From NCBI RefSeq assembly GCF_002077945.1, contig NZ_LVYD01000057.1, positions 62,001 through 126,000 of the forward strand: a stretch of 64,000 nucleotides of DNA. The letters run 5' to 3'. The notes beneath the pieces were generated by a model, which searched no databases, was not told the origin of the DNA, and saw only the letters and a program-made list of their open reading frames with translations. A program made the translations under genes and the position numbers. The first letter of the stretch is position 1. Every line of letters begins with the position of its first letter. This document shows positions 36,726 through 45,906 of this stretch, one piece after another. This DNA comes from Niastella vici (GTDB taxonomy: Bacteria > Bacteroidota > Bacteroidia > Chitinophagales > Chitinophagaceae).

Positions 36726-38732
36726 TTATTTATAGCTCCGCTGAGTTGGTTTTGCAACTTCGAAATTCAACTCTTCCTTGTGTAACTGCCAGTCGCTTTC
36801 GCCTTTGAATTCCCAGGCGCTTACGTACTGGAAATGCGCGTCATCGCGTTTTGCTTCGCCATCTTCATCCTGCGATTCTTCGCGGAAGTGGCCACCGCAA
36901 CTTTCGCTGCGGTTCAAAGCGTCTTTACACATCAGCTCGCCCAGCTCAATGAAATCGGCAACCCGGTTGGCCTTGTCGAGCTCAGGGTTCATTTCATTGA
37001 TACCGCCGGGAATGCGTACATCGCTCCAGAACTCTTTTTTCAGTTGTTGTATTTCTACAATTGCTTCCTTCAACCCTTTTTCATTACGGGCCATGCCGCA
37101 TTTTTCCCACATGATCTTGCCGAGGCGTTTATGCAAACTTTCAACAGATTGTGTTCCTTTAATGCTCATCAGCTTCTCAATACGGTCGCTTACTGCTTTT
37201 TCTGCTGCCACGAAAGCAGGATCATCTAACGAAATAGCTTTGGTGGCTATTTCATCGGCCAGGTAGTTACCAATAGTGTAAGGAATTACAAAGTATCCAT
37301 CGGCCAAACCCTGCATCAGGGCCGATGCGCCAAGGCGGTTGGCGCCGTGGTCGCTGAAGTTGGCTTCACCCAGGGCGTATAAACCGGGCACCGTGGTCAT
37401 CAGTTCATAATCAACCCACAAACCACCCATGGTATAGTGCACAGCGGGGTAAATACGCATGGGCACTTCGTATGGGTTTTCGCCGGTGATCTTTTCGTAC
37501 ATATCGAACAAGTTACCGTATTTCTCTTTCACCACATCAACACCATGTTTGCGGATCACTTCAGCTGAAGGGTTGTTGATACCCAGCTTGCCGCATTCAA
37601 TTTTACCATACCGCACAATGGCAGCTGCAAAATCGAGGTAAACGGCCTGTTTGCTGCTACCTACGCCATAACCTGCATCGCAACGCTCTTTGGCAGCCCG
37701 GCTGGCCACGTCGCGTGGTACCAGGTTACCGAAAGCGCGATATCTTCTTTCGAGATAATAATCTCTTTCTTCTTCAGGAATTTCGTTGGGCTTGCGGTTG
37801 TCATTCTGCTTTTGGGGAACCCAGATGCGGCCGTCGTTACGCAGCGACTCAGACATCAACGTCAGTTTCGACTGGTGGTCGCCGCTCACCGGAATACAGG
37901 TGGGGTGAATTTGGGTATAGCAGGGGTTGCCAAAATAGGCGCCTTTGCGGTGTGCTTTCCAGGCAGCGGTTACGTTGCTACCCATGGCATTCGTACTTAA
38001 ATAGAATACGTTGCCATAACCACCTGAACATAACAATACGGCATGTCCGAAGTGGCGTTCCAGTTCACCGGTGATGAGGTTGCGCACAATGATACCACGG
38101 CACTTGGGTTCACCGATCTCATTACCGTTCTTGTCTTTATCCCTGATCAACACCACGTCGAGCATTTCGTGACGGGTATACTGGGTCACATTACCGAGGG
38201 CAACCTGGCGTTCCAGGGCCTGGTAAGCGCCTATCAATAATTGCTGACCGGTTTGGCCGGCAGCATAGAATGTACGTTGTACCTGTGTACCACCAAATGA
38301 ACGGTTACTGAGCAAACCACCATATTCACGGGCAAAGGGAACACCCTGTGCCACGCACTGGTCAATAATACTGGCGCTCACTTCGGCCAGGCGGTGTACG
38401 TTGGCCTCACGTGCACGGTAGTCACCGCCTTTAATAGTATCATAGAACAAACGGAAAGTTGAGTCACCGTCGTTTTGATAATTCTTTGCAGCATTGATAC
38501 CACCCTGTGCAGCGATGGAGTGCGCACGGCGGGGAGAATCCTGAAAACAAAATGCTTTTACTTTATATCCCAGTTCGCCCAATGAAGCCGCAGCAGAAGC
38601 ACCGGCCAGTCCGGTTCCTATGATGATCACTTCCAGTTTGCGTTTATTGGCGGGGTTTACGAGTTTACAATGTCCCTTATAATCAGTCCACTTCAGATCT
38701 AACGGCCCTGCGGGTATTTTTGAATTAAGCAT
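36726..38732 (-). CDS. sdhA: Succinate dehydrogenase / fumarate reductase flavoprotein subunit
   Basis: A 668-residue FAD subunit that oxidises succinate or reduces fumarate. The dinucleotide fold [20 protein letters not shown] is followed by [19 protein letters not shown], whose His carries covalent FAD; later come [15 protein letters not shown] and [37 protein letters not shown]. The long form (about 640-670 residues) with the HPTCIP motif belongs to the Bacteroidetes/epsilonproteobacterial type-B complex. It sits 53 nt after sdhC and 30 nt before sdhB. Confidence 0.97.
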   Translation of the reverse strand: MLNSKIPAGPLDLKWTDYKGHCKLVNPANKRKLEVIIIGTGLAGASAAASLGELGYKVKAFCFQDSPRRAHSIAAQGGINAAKNYQNDGDSTFRLFYDTIKGGDYRAREANVHRLAEVSASIIDQCVAQGVPFAREYGGLLSNRSFGGTQVQRTFYAAGQTGQQLLIGAYQALERQVALGNVTQYTRHEMLDVVLIRDKDKNGNEIGEPKCRGIIVRNLITGELERHFGHAVLLCSGGYGNVFYLSTNAMGSNVTAAWKAHRKGAYFGNPCYTQIHPTCIPVSGDHQSKLTLMSESLRNDGRIWVPQKQNDNRKPNEIPEEERDYYLERRYRAFGNLVPRDVASRAAKERCDAGYGVGSSKQAVYLDFAAAIVRYGKIECGKLGINNPSAEVIRKHGVDVVKEKYGNLFDMYEKITGENPYEVPMRIYPAVHYTMGGLWVDYELMTTVPGLYALGEANFSDHGANRLGASALMQGLADGYFVIPYTIGNYLADEIATKAISLDDPAFVAAEKAVSDRIEKLMSIKGTQSVESLHKRLGKIMWEKCGMARNEKGLKEAIVEIQQLKKEFWSDVRIPGGINEMNPELDKANRVADFIELGELMCKDALNRSESCGGHFREESQDEDGEAKRDDAHFQYVSAWEFKGESDWQLHKEELNFEVAKPTQRSYK

Positions 38733-38785
38733 ATCCTAAGTTTCTTGTTTTAAATTTCATTAATGAGGTGATGATGAGTGGAGTA

Positions 38786-39514
38786 CTAGTTATTAGTGAC
38801 CCAACCAAAATAAATACTAACCGGCATCAATGCAAAAATCAGTGGCACAATGATCGAAAAAGCAACGCCAAGCCCTTTTACCACACCTACCCATTTTTTA
38901 TTGTGCACGCCCAGCGTTCTGAAAGAACTTTGGAAACCATGCAGCAGGTGCCATGCCAATGAGAAACAACCGAGGATGTATAATATTACCCATACAAGGC
39001 CCCAGGTAGGGCTTTTAAATACCTCTACCATCTTGCTGAACACATCGTGCATGGGCTTACCATTATAGTAAGATACCTCGCTTAAAGTTTCAGCATATGT
39101 TATACGTGAAGGGACCCAGAAGTGGGAAATGTGAATGATGAGGAAGAGTAAGATCAGGGTACCCAGCAAACCCATTGATTTTTTGTACCAGGCGCTTCCC
39201 TGGCTGCCCATGCTTACTGCATAGCCCTGTTTGCGGCGGGCGCGGTTTTGGAATTCCAGCATATACCCCTGAACAATGTGGGCGATGATGCCAACGAAGA
39301 GGCCGATTTCCATTATACGGATCAAATACGAGGATCCCATAAAATGAGCGGCTTTGTTAAACATTTCACCGTTGTCGGTGTCATCGACCAGGTCAGCGAA
39401 AATACAGGCATTGATCCCTACGTGTACGATCAAAAAGGAGATCAGGAACAATCCGGTAAATGCCATTACGAACTTTTTACCTACCGAAGACGTGAAGAAC
39501 TCAGACCATTTCAT
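38786..39514 (-). CDS. sdhC: Succinate dehydrogenase cytochrome b558 subunit
   Basis: A 242-residue membrane anchor with five transmembrane helices, the type-B diheme form that needs no separate SdhD. Candidate haem-ligand histidines lie in FLIVHVGIN, IIAHIVQGYML, FLIIHISHFWV and SLAWHLLHGFQS. Quinone is oxidised or reduced here. It is the first gene of sdhCAB; its promoter is placed about 260 nt upstream, leaving a long leader. Confidence 0.95.
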   Translation of the reverse strand: MKWSEFFTSSVGKKFVMAFTGLFLISFLIVHVGINACIFADLVDDTDNGEMFNKAAHFMGSSYLIRIMEIGLFVGIIAHIVQGYMLEFQNRARRKQGYAVSMGSQGSAWYKKSMGLLGTLILLFLIIHISHFWVPSRITYAETLSEVSYYNGKPMHDVFSKMVEVFKSPTWGLVWVILYILGCFSLAWHLLHGFQSSFRTLGVHNKKWVGVVKGLGVAFSIIVPLIFALMPVSIYFGWVTNN

Positions 39515-39981
39515 GCGAAAATGAATTAATTGCGCAAATAGAGATCACACTGTTGACCTGCCAGCAAACAGTGATCCAGTCCTTGGTAAAATTTCATTGC
39601 CCTTTCTCAATAATGAAATTTCTCTCCAGGGACATTCATCTGAAAAAATGTTTAGGGCACAGGTATTAATTATACTTTTTTGAATGGAGTATAACCGTAC
39701 ACCTGCATCAATAAGATAGGTTGTAGAACAAAGAACTTCCAAAATTCAACGGGGTAACCGCCATTAAATTTGGCGCAAATTTAGCGCAGCAAGGTTAAAA
39801 ATCAACATCCTGTTAAAATTTTCCTGCAAAAGCCCGGAAGTTAACCCGCCAATTGACCAGAATAATGATTTTCAAATCACATAAAATACTTAGCTACTTT
39901 GTACGTTCTGTGGTGTAATCAATTGAGTTTGGGACTCATTTTTGTTAAAATCCCTATCTTTAGCCCCTTTAAAACTACTTA
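39515..39981. other. Divergent intergenic region between sdhC and accD
   Basis: 467 bp without a credible gene. It holds the sdhC promoter (39776-39805, minus) with a leader of about 255 nt towards sdhC. A second TAnnTTTG box (39765-39772) faces accD but has no good -33 element. No riboswitch-like fold was recognised. Confidence 0.6.
39776..39805 (-). promoter_or_regulatory. Promoter of sdhCAB
   Basis: On the minus strand TTG (39805-39803), a 19-nt spacer and TAAATTTG (39783-39776) match the Bacteroidetes consensus. The start would be near 39769, about 255 nt before the sdhC ATG. Confidence 0.65.
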
Positions 39982-40893
39982 ATGAAACAGGAAGAGGATT
40001 TTGAAGCCAACTTAACAGGCGAAGATGGTCAGAGTGAAGAGGCCAAAAGAAGCTGGTTCAAACGCATTAAGAAAGGCATCCTTACCAGTACTGCTGAAAA
40101 AAAAGAAACACCGGAAGGATTATGGAGCAAATGCCCCGAGTGCGGTTATATATGTACTATGACCGAGCTTAGGGAAAATTTATTTGTTTGCCCCAAATGC
40201 ACGCACCATCACCGTATTGGCAGCGCCGAATACTTTGAAATTATTTTTGACGATAACAAATACGACGTATTGTTCGAGAACATACGCTCGAAAGATTTTC
40301 TGAAATTCACCGATCTGAAGTCGTACGGAAAACGGCTCGATGAGATCTGGTCAAAAACAGATATCACCGACTCTATCCGCATTGGGAAAGGCACGGTAAA
40401 AGGGCTGAACCTGATGGTGGGTTGTATGGATTTCGAATTCATCGGCGGTTCGCTGGGCAGTGTAATGGGCGAACGCATAGCCCGTGCCATTGATGTGTGC
40501 CTCGAAGAAAAAATTCCCCTGATGATCATTTGTAAATCAGGCGGAGCCCGTATGATGGAAAGCGCCTTTTCACTGATGCAGCTGGCCAAGGTAAGCGGCA
40601 AATTATCGCAGTTAACAGATGCAAAAATTCCTTATATCTCATTGCAAACCGATCCATCATTCGGTGGTATTTCGGCGTCGTTTGGTATGCTTGGCGATCT
40701 GAACATTGCCGAACCAGGCGCCCTCATCGGTTTTGCCGGTCCGCGTGTAATTAAGGAAACCATCAAAAAAGACCTGCCCGAAGGTTTTCAGCGCAGCGAA
40801 TTCCTGCTCGAACATGGATTTCTCGATTTCATTGTTCCGCGAAAGGAGCTGAAAGAAAAGCTGGCTACCGTATTGTCTTTGTTTAAAAACTAA
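39982..40893 (+). CDS. accD: Acetyl-CoA carboxylase carboxyltransferase subunit beta
   Basis: A 303-residue subunit that, with AccA, moves the carboxyl group from biotin to acetyl-CoA in fatty acid synthesis. A C4 zinc ribbon is seen at about 50-72 (CPECGYICTMTE ... CPKCTHHHRI); the carboxyltransferase fold has GGSLGSVMGERIARAID, KSGGARMMESAFSLMQLAK, and the DPSFGGISASF and EPGALIGFAGPRVI oxyanion motifs. An acidic N-terminal tail of about 25 residues precedes the ribbon. It stands next to smpB, with a repeat element between. Confidence 0.96.
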   Translation: MKQEEDFEANLTGEDGQSEEAKRSWFKRIKKGILTSTAEKKETPEGLWSKCPECGYICTMTELRENLFVCPKCTHHHRIGSAEYFEIIFDDNKYDVLFENIRSKDFLKFTDLKSYGKRLDEIWSKTDITDSIRIGKGTVKGLNLMVGCMDFEFIGGSLGSVMGERIARAIDVCLEEKIPLMIICKSGGARMMESAFSLMQLAKVSGKLSQLTDAKIPYISLQTDPSFGGISASFGMLGDLNIAEPGALIGFAGPRVIKETIKKDLPEGFQRSEFLLEHGFLDFIVPRKELKEKLATVLSLFKN

Positions 40894-40903
40894 TATACTC
40901 ATT

Positions 40904-40990
40904 GCTGATTTAGAGATTTCGAGATTTAGAGATTTTGGAATAATAATTCCCGGCAAATCGCAAAATCTCTAAATCCCTAAATCAGAAATT
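40904..40990. repeat. Inverted octamer-repeat element, GATTTNGA type (copy 2)
   Basis: Left arm 40906-40938 is four perfect 8-nt units (GATTTAGA, GATTTCGA, GATTTAGA, GATTTTGG); right arm 40954-40989 is inverted (AAATCTCTAAATCCC...). The loop is 15 nt. It lies between accD and smpB, ending 6 nt before the smpB ATG. Confidence 0.85.
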
Positions 40991-40996
40991 ACAATC

Positions 40997-41434
40997 ATGG
41001 CTGATATCAAGAACCGCTCGGCTTACCACGATTATTTCATCGATGATAAATACGATGCGGGCATGGTATTGACCGGAACCGAAGTAAAATCCCTGCGCGA
41101 CGGACGCGCCAGCTTCAACGACAGCTATTGCTTTTTTAACAAGGGCGAACTCTGGATCAAAAGCCTCCATATTGCAGAATATTCCCATGGTACAGTGAAT
41201 AACCACGACCCGGTGCGGGAACGAAAATTGCTGCTTAAAAAGAGGGAATTGCAAAAACTGGAAGCCAAGATCAAAGAAAAAGGATATTCCATTATTCCCT
41301 TGCGCATTTTCTTTAATGAGCGGGGATTTGTGAAAATGGAGATCGGTTTGGGAAAAGGTAAGAAGCAATACGACAAACGCGAAACAATAAAACAAAGGGA
41401 TACTGACCGGGAGCTGAAACGGTACCTGAAGTAA
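40997..41434 (+). CDS. smpB: SsrA-binding protein (trans-translation)
   Basis: A 145-residue RNA-binding protein that brings tmRNA to stalled ribosomes. Family landmarks are NRSAYHDYFIDDKYDAGMVLTGTEVKSLR, the NDSYCFFNKGELWIKSLHI strand set and the basic C-terminal helix KQYDKRETIKQRDTDRELKR. The length is normal and the start MADIKNRSAY is the usual one. No tmRNA gene was seen nearby. Copies of the octamer-repeat element flank it on both sides. Confidence 0.96.
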   Translation: MADIKNRSAYHDYFIDDKYDAGMVLTGTEVKSLRDGRASFNDSYCFFNKGELWIKSLHIAEYSHGTVNNHDPVRERKLLLKKRELQKLEAKIKEKGYSIIPLRIFFNERGFVKMEIGLGKGKKQYDKRETIKQRDTDRELKRYLK

Positions 41435-41444
41435 TGATATTGCC

Positions 41445-41523
41445 CGATTTCTGAATTTCGGGATTTTGAGATTTACTTATTATGCTAAACCCGAAGAAAT
41501 CTCAAAATCGCTAAATCAGAAAT
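41445..41523. repeat. Inverted octamer-repeat element, GATTTNGA type (copy 3)
   Basis: Left arm 41445-41475 (CGATTTCTGAATTTCGGG...) and right arm 41495-41523 (GAAATCTCAAAATCGC...) are inverted runs of the 8-nt unit with a loop of about 19 nt, 10 nt past the smpB stop. The right arm ends ATCAGAAAT, identical to copy 2. Confidence 0.8.
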
Positions 41524-41652
41524 GAAACCGTATAATTACGAACTGCGTACTGATTTTTACCAGTTTACCACGCCTCTTATCCAGCATAAAAATTTATTTT
41601 CCACAGAGCTATGCAATTACTCTGAGATATGAAAACTGCGATATATTTTTGT

Positions 41653-41737
41653 GCCGGCCCGTACCGCACGGTACGTTCGGGCGGGCATAAGCACCAGAAT
41701 GCTTGTTTTTCCCGCCTTCGCTAAAGCTACGGGCGGG
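41653..41737. repeat. Pair of GC-rich palindromes (REP-like)
   Basis: GTACCG-CA-CGGTAC (41661-41674) is set within GCCGGCCC ... TTCGGGCGGGC; a second unit CCCGCC-TTCGCTAAAGCTACG-GGCGGG (41711-41737) has an inner GCT/AGC stem. The TTCGCTAAAGCTACG core resembles dispersed palindromes I associate with Bacteroidetes genomes; that link is from memory. Confidence 0.6.
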
Positions 41738-41931
41738 CAGGTAGAACACCCTTAATCTGTATCCTCCCGGTAAATATCCGTTTGAAAAACACCCACCCAG
41801 GAACAAGCCATAGGCCGTACAGAAAATCGTTAAGTACTCAACTGCACCAGTTGTAAGTTTAACGGGATCAACTCGTATTTAGGAATTTTGCAATTTATTG
41901 CATGGCTTGATTTTTCTACTTAAATTAACAT

Positions 41932-42915
41932 ATGCTACGCATTATTTTAGTTCTCTCTTTTTTAATAACCGGAAGGTTTGTTTTCTCCCAATCTATATCG
42001 GGTTCCTGGTATGGCAAGGCCGACGTTGTAGTACAGGGCGTTTACAATAACTATCTTACCGAATTGGTCTTAAAACAAAGAGGCGGCGAAATAGAAGGCG
42101 TTTTTGGCTATTACTTTAAAGATGCCTACCAGAGCTTTTTTGTTCGCGGCACCTACAATAAGGAAACCAGGGCCGTAAGCATTAAGAATTTACCCATGCT
42201 GTTCTACCAGTCGAGAAGTACCCAAACCGGGGCCGAATGCCTGATGGATTTTGAAGGCACATTACGGGTAAGCCAGGTGAAAAGCTCCATGAACGGTTCA
42301 TTCTATACCATCGATAAATACAAATATACCTGTCCCGAAATGCGGGTAAGCTTTACCATGGACGTAGCCACCAAAAACCTCGACAGTATGCTCAGCGGCA
42401 GCATCGTTGGCAAAAGGTTCTGGATGCCGCAACGGGAAGATGTGGTGGTTAAGGCCAGCCAGCCTGTCGTGAACAGCAGCCCCGCTCCAACGAATATTGG
42501 TCCGAAAATAATTACCGATAGCGCTATCAATTACAATGAACGGAACCTGGTAGCGCAATTCTCACGCAGAACGATCATTTATACCAAAGACCTGGAGATC
42601 GGCAGCGACTCGGTGCGGGTTAGCCTGTACGATAACGGCGAAATAGACGGCGATACCGTAACCGTTTTCCTGAACGGTAAACCGGTGCTCACCCACCAGG
42701 AGCTTACAGCCCGCGCCATCAACATCTATTTAACGCTCGATAACAGTAAAGACGTGAATGAAGTGAGCCTGTTTGCAGAAAACCTGGGCCGTATTCCGCC
42801 CAATACGGCGTTGATGGTAGTCACCGACGGAATATCGAGGTTTGAGGTGTTCCTGAGCAGCAGCTACACGCAGAATGCGACGGTGCGAATCAAAAAACGA
42901 ATATCGCGACATTAG
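41932..42915 (+). CDS. Secreted protein of unknown function
   Basis: A 327-residue protein with a signal peptide (MLRIILVLSFLITGRFVFSQ, cleavage after FSQ or just before). Residues about 22-160 form a beta-rich domain starting SISGSWYGKADVVVQG, with the lipocalin-like phrase LTELVLKQRGGEIEGVFGYYF. A linker (170-200, Pro/Ser/Thr) leads to a C-terminal domain (about 220-327) with SVRVSLYDNGEIDGDTVTVFLNG and ENLGRIPPNTALMVVTDG, a pattern seen at the end of other Bacteroidetes secreted proteins. No T9SS sorting domain. It ends before a shared bidirectional terminator. Confidence 0.8.
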   Translation: MLRIILVLSFLITGRFVFSQSISGSWYGKADVVVQGVYNNYLTELVLKQRGGEIEGVFGYYFKDAYQSFFVRGTYNKETRAVSIKNLPMLFYQSRSTQTGAECLMDFEGTLRVSQVKSSMNGSFYTIDKYKYTCPEMRVSFTMDVATKNLDSMLSGSIVGKRFWMPQREDVVVKASQPVVNSSPAPTNIGPKIITDSAINYNERNLVAQFSRRTIIYTKDLEIGSDSVRVSLYDNGEIDGDTVTVFLNGKPVLTHQELTARAINIYLTLDNSKDVNEVSLFAENLGRIPPNTALMVVTDGISRFEVFLSSSYTQNATVRIKKRISRH

Positions 42916-42937
42916 CGATCACACTATATTTTATCAG

Positions 42938-42981
42938 AAACAACAAGGCCCCGATGATCGATCATCGGGGCCTTGTTGTTT
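42938..42981. terminator. 44-nt perfect palindrome, bidirectional terminator
   Basis: Arms AAACAACAAGGCCCCGATGA and its complement meet at position 42959/42960 with no mismatch over 22 bp. It lies between the convergent secreted-protein gene and parC and can end both transcripts. Confidence 0.88.
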
Positions 42982-42990
42982 ATATCAGTT

Positions 42991-45516
42991 CTAGAACAAT
43001 TCCGGCTGTTCCGGGTCTTCTTTCTGTTCTTTCATTACCCATTCAAATTCAGTGCTCTTGCTGAAATCGGCCAGCTTGGTTCCAACCGCTTTCCAACCCA
43101 TTACTTCTACCATGTCGGCGATCTTGATCTTCGAGGTGCGGGCCTGGGCACCACGGCCTGCCTTAATTTGAATGATTGGTTCGGGATGCGTGGTCACCGC
43201 TTCCAGGTAATTGCCATCACCCTCTTTTATCATCATGAACTTACTGCGCAAGGTAGTGGTCTCTATCTTGAACCGTTTTGCGTTGAACTGTTGTTTATCG
43301 TTATCCAGGTAAATAGCAGTCAGGATCTTTTCAGGATCAAACTTTTCAATTTCGATCACTTTTTCAATATCAAACTTTTGCGTTAATTCCTGGTCGGTGA
43401 TCATGTAATTGCCGTCGTTGTACACTACCAGTATCTTGTCGTCGGGCTGAAAACTACCGAGGTACTCCCCTTTCGATTCAGTGTTCAACCGGCCGAACTG
43501 ATCATCGAACCATAGCTTTACACCGCCGAGGGTCGATTTACCGGCTTCTTTGAATTTAACCGATTTAACCCTGAACTTGGTTACCTGGTTACCCAAACTT
43601 TGGCGGGCTTTGATCTCCAGCTCTTCAAAATAGAAATCAAACTCCTTTTTTCGGGCCGTGCTGTTGGGGTCTAAGCTAACCTTTACTACTTCCGCTTCCC
43701 CATTGGGGTTGGCGCTGAAGTAATGCACCTTGGCTTTCTCGGCGCCTTTATTGGTAAGATCGTACTCTTTATCACGGGTAATACCGGTTACATTAAAGCG
43801 TTTAGCGTAGGTAATGCCGGTTTTTGCATCCACATACATCATATTGTAGGTGGTACGTTCATCGTTCTTCTGGAAAACGGCAACGTGTATGATGTCTTTA
43901 CCTATGAAAGCCTTTTCAGATACTTTTACGATCTTCATTTTACCCGAACGGGTAAATGCAATGATATCGTCGAGCGAAGAACAATCAACCACAAACTCAT
44001 CCTTCTTGAGGCCGCTGCCAATAAAGCCGTCGGCCCGGTTCACATACAGTTTGGTGTTGGCGATGGCCACCGATTTGGCCTGAATGGCTTCAAACAGTTT
44101 GATCTCGGTTTTACGCTCGCGACCTTTTCCGTATTTCTGCAATAAATTTTCGTAATAAGCAACGGCAAAATCAACCAGGTTATTCAGATCATGTTTTACC
44201 TGTTTGATCTCTTTATCAAGCCCCTTGATCTGGTTATCAAGCTCTTCAATATCCAGCTTGTAAATACGGCGCACCGGTTTTTCGGTGAGCTTCACAATAT
44301 CTTCGCGGGTAATATCGCGGCGCAATTGTTTTCGGTATGGTTTGAAGGCTTCGCCAATGGCTTCCAGCACTTTCTCCCAGGTAGCATACCGTTTTTCCAG
44401 CTCTTTATAGATCTTTTCTTCGAAGAAGATCTTTTCGAGCGAGGTGTAATGCCATTTTTCCTGCAGTTCGGCCAGTTTGATCTCCAGCTCGCGTTTCAGC
44501 AGTTCCTTCGTTTTTTCAGCGGAAATGCGCAACAACTCATGTATGCTGATGAAGGTGGGCTTTTTATCAACGATCACGCAGGCATTGGGTGAAATGCTTA
44601 CTTCGCAATCGGTGAACGCATACAGTGCATCGATGGTGATATCGGGCGAAATACCAGGCGCCAGGTCAATCAACACTTCTACATCGGCCGCGGTATTATC
44701 GGTTACTTTTTTGATCTTGATCTTACCCTGCTCGTTGGCTTTTACAATGGAGTCCATGAGGGCTGTAGTGGTAACGCCATAAGGCACGTCGCGAATGGCC
44801 AGTGTTTTTTTGTCAACCTCTTCAATACGTGCGCGTACCCGCACTTTACCGCCGCGTTTACCTTCATTGTAATTGGTAACATCGATCATCCCGGCGGTCT
44901 GGAAGTCGGGATACAATTCGAACTTTTTACCCCGCAGGTATTTTATAGCAGCTTCTATGATCTCACAGAAGTTGTGTGGTAATATTTTGGTGGCCAATCC
45001 TACTGCAATACCTTCAGCGCCATGCGCCAGCAGTAACGGGAATTTCATGGGCAGCGTCACCGGCTCGTTCTTACGGCCATCATAGCTCACAGCCCATTCG
45101 GTGGTTTTGGCATTGAAAGCTACATCCAGCGCAAAACGGCTCAGCCGGGCTTCAATATAACGTGGGGCGGCCGCTTCGTCGCCCGTACGTACATCGCCCC
45201 AGTTACCCTGTGTTTCAATGAGCAGGTCTTTTTGCCCCATGTTCACCAGGGCATCGCCAATACTGGCGTCGCCATGCGGGTGGTATTGCATACTTTGCCC
45301 AATGATGTTGGCCACTTTGTTAAAACGGCCATCATCCATTTCCTTCATGGCGTAGAGGATACGGCGTTGCACGGGTTTTAAACCGTCTTCAACAGCTGGT
45401 ACCGCTCTTTCAAGGATCACATAAGAAGCATAATCGAGGAACCAGGTTTTATACTGGCCGGTAACACCTGTATCGTTGTGTTGCTGTAAAAAACTATTTT
45501 CTTTGCTTTTTGCCAT
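42991..45516 (-). CDS. parC: DNA topoisomerase IV subunit A (GyrA/ParC family)
   Basis: An 841-residue strand-passage subunit. The breakage-reunion domain contains DGLKPVQRRILYAM, the HPHGDASIGDAL helix and the active-site Tyr120 in APRYIEARLSR; the C-terminal half forms a degenerate beta-pinwheel without the GyrA box (QRRGGKG), which favours topoisomerase IV over gyrase. The acidic tail KEQKEDPEQPELF ends the protein. It is the last gene of parE-DUF1835-DUF4260-parC, the grouping of the two topoisomerase subunits supporting the ParC call. Confidence 0.93.
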   Translation of the reverse strand: MAKSKENSFLQQHNDTGVTGQYKTWFLDYASYVILERAVPAVEDGLKPVQRRILYAMKEMDDGRFNKVANIIGQSMQYHPHGDASIGDALVNMGQKDLLIETQGNWGDVRTGDEAAAPRYIEARLSRFALDVAFNAKTTEWAVSYDGRKNEPVTLPMKFPLLLAHGAEGIAVGLATKILPHNFCEIIEAAIKYLRGKKFELYPDFQTAGMIDVTNYNEGKRGGKVRVRARIEEVDKKTLAIRDVPYGVTTTALMDSIVKANEQGKIKIKKVTDNTAADVEVLIDLAPGISPDITIDALYAFTDCEVSISPNACVIVDKKPTFISIHELLRISAEKTKELLKRELEIKLAELQEKWHYTSLEKIFFEEKIYKELEKRYATWEKVLEAIGEAFKPYRKQLRRDITREDIVKLTEKPVRRIYKLDIEELDNQIKGLDKEIKQVKHDLNNLVDFAVAYYENLLQKYGKGRERKTEIKLFEAIQAKSVAIANTKLYVNRADGFIGSGLKKDEFVVDCSSLDDIIAFTRSGKMKIVKVSEKAFIGKDIIHVAVFQKNDERTTYNMMYVDAKTGITYAKRFNVTGITRDKEYDLTNKGAEKAKVHYFSANPNGEAEVVKVSLDPNSTARKKEFDFYFEELEIKARQSLGNQVTKFRVKSVKFKEAGKSTLGGVKLWFDDQFGRLNTESKGEYLGSFQPDDKILVVYNDGNYMITDQELTQKFDIEKVIEIEKFDPEKILTAIYLDNDKQQFNAKRFKIETTTLRSKFMMIKEGDGNYLEAVTTHPEPIIQIKAGRGAQARTSKIKIADMVEVMGWKAVGTKLADFSKSTEFEWVMKEQKEDPEQPELF

Positions 45517-45517
45517 C

Positions 45518-45898
45518 TTATAGTTTCTCGTTTCTTGTTTTTTGTTTTTGGTTGCCGATCAATCCCAGGTGGGTATTTTGAAAACTGTCAGGATATTTCA
45601 ATCCATAACCCAACATTCTATCCATACAGGAATGACCAAATAAAATAACCCCGGTCAATTGCACCACCTCATTATTCAAATAAAACCCGGCAATATAAAC
45701 TACGATCGCTACCGCTTTGTGATGAAAAAAATTGTACACGATAGCGCCGGTGCGTGTATTTGCCAGATACCCCAACATGCTCAAATCGGGTGTTAATATC
45801 AACAAAGCGTACCACCACCACGCAAAACTCAATTTACCAAAAAGGAAAATACTTAACCCAAACATCGCCATCTCTTCCAGTGCAATTGTTCTTTTCAT
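45518..45898 (-). CDS. DUF4260 membrane protein
   Basis: A 126-residue protein with three or four hydrophobic segments (EMAMFGLSIFLFGKLSFAWWWYALLILTPD, IVVYIAGFYL, GVILFGHSCMDRML) and the DUF4260 signature GHSCMDRMLGYGLKYPDSFQNTHLG. Function unknown. The C-terminal tail (NQKQKTRNEKL) is encoded by a run of TTTCTTG-like heptamers that extends to the stop codon, 1 nt from the parC ATG. It lies between DUF1835 and parC in the topoisomerase IV operon. Confidence 0.85.
   Translation of the reverse strand: MKRTIALEEMAMFGLSIFLFGKLSFAWWWYALLILTPDLSMLGYLANTRTGAIVYNFFHHKAVAIVVYIAGFYLNNEVVQLTGVILFGHSCMDRMLGYGLKYPDSFQNTHLGLIGNQKQKTRNEKL
45521..45552. repeat. Heptamer tract inside the DUF4260 3' end
   Basis: Units TTTCTCG, TTTCTTG, TTTTTTG and TTTTTGG follow each other and are translated on the minus strand as the Lys/Gln/Asn-rich tail of the DUF4260 protein. 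No inverted partner arm was found nearby. Confidence 0.6.
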
Positions 45899-45906
45899 AG
45901 TATTTC

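Larger units (their letters stand above)
41435..41931. other. Intergenic region with repeats downstream of smpB
   Basis: 497 bp holding an octamer-repeat element (41445-41523), a 36-residue ORF starting in its right arm (41522-41632, MKPYNYELRTDFYQF..., no relative recognised and probably not a gene), two GC-rich palindromes (41653-41737) and an AT-rich stretch that should contain the promoter of the next gene. Confidence 0.6.

Noticed and set aside
40909-40990. tmRNA or other small RNA next to smpB
   Set aside because: The sequence is an inverted octamer repeat and shows no tRNA-like domain or tag frame.
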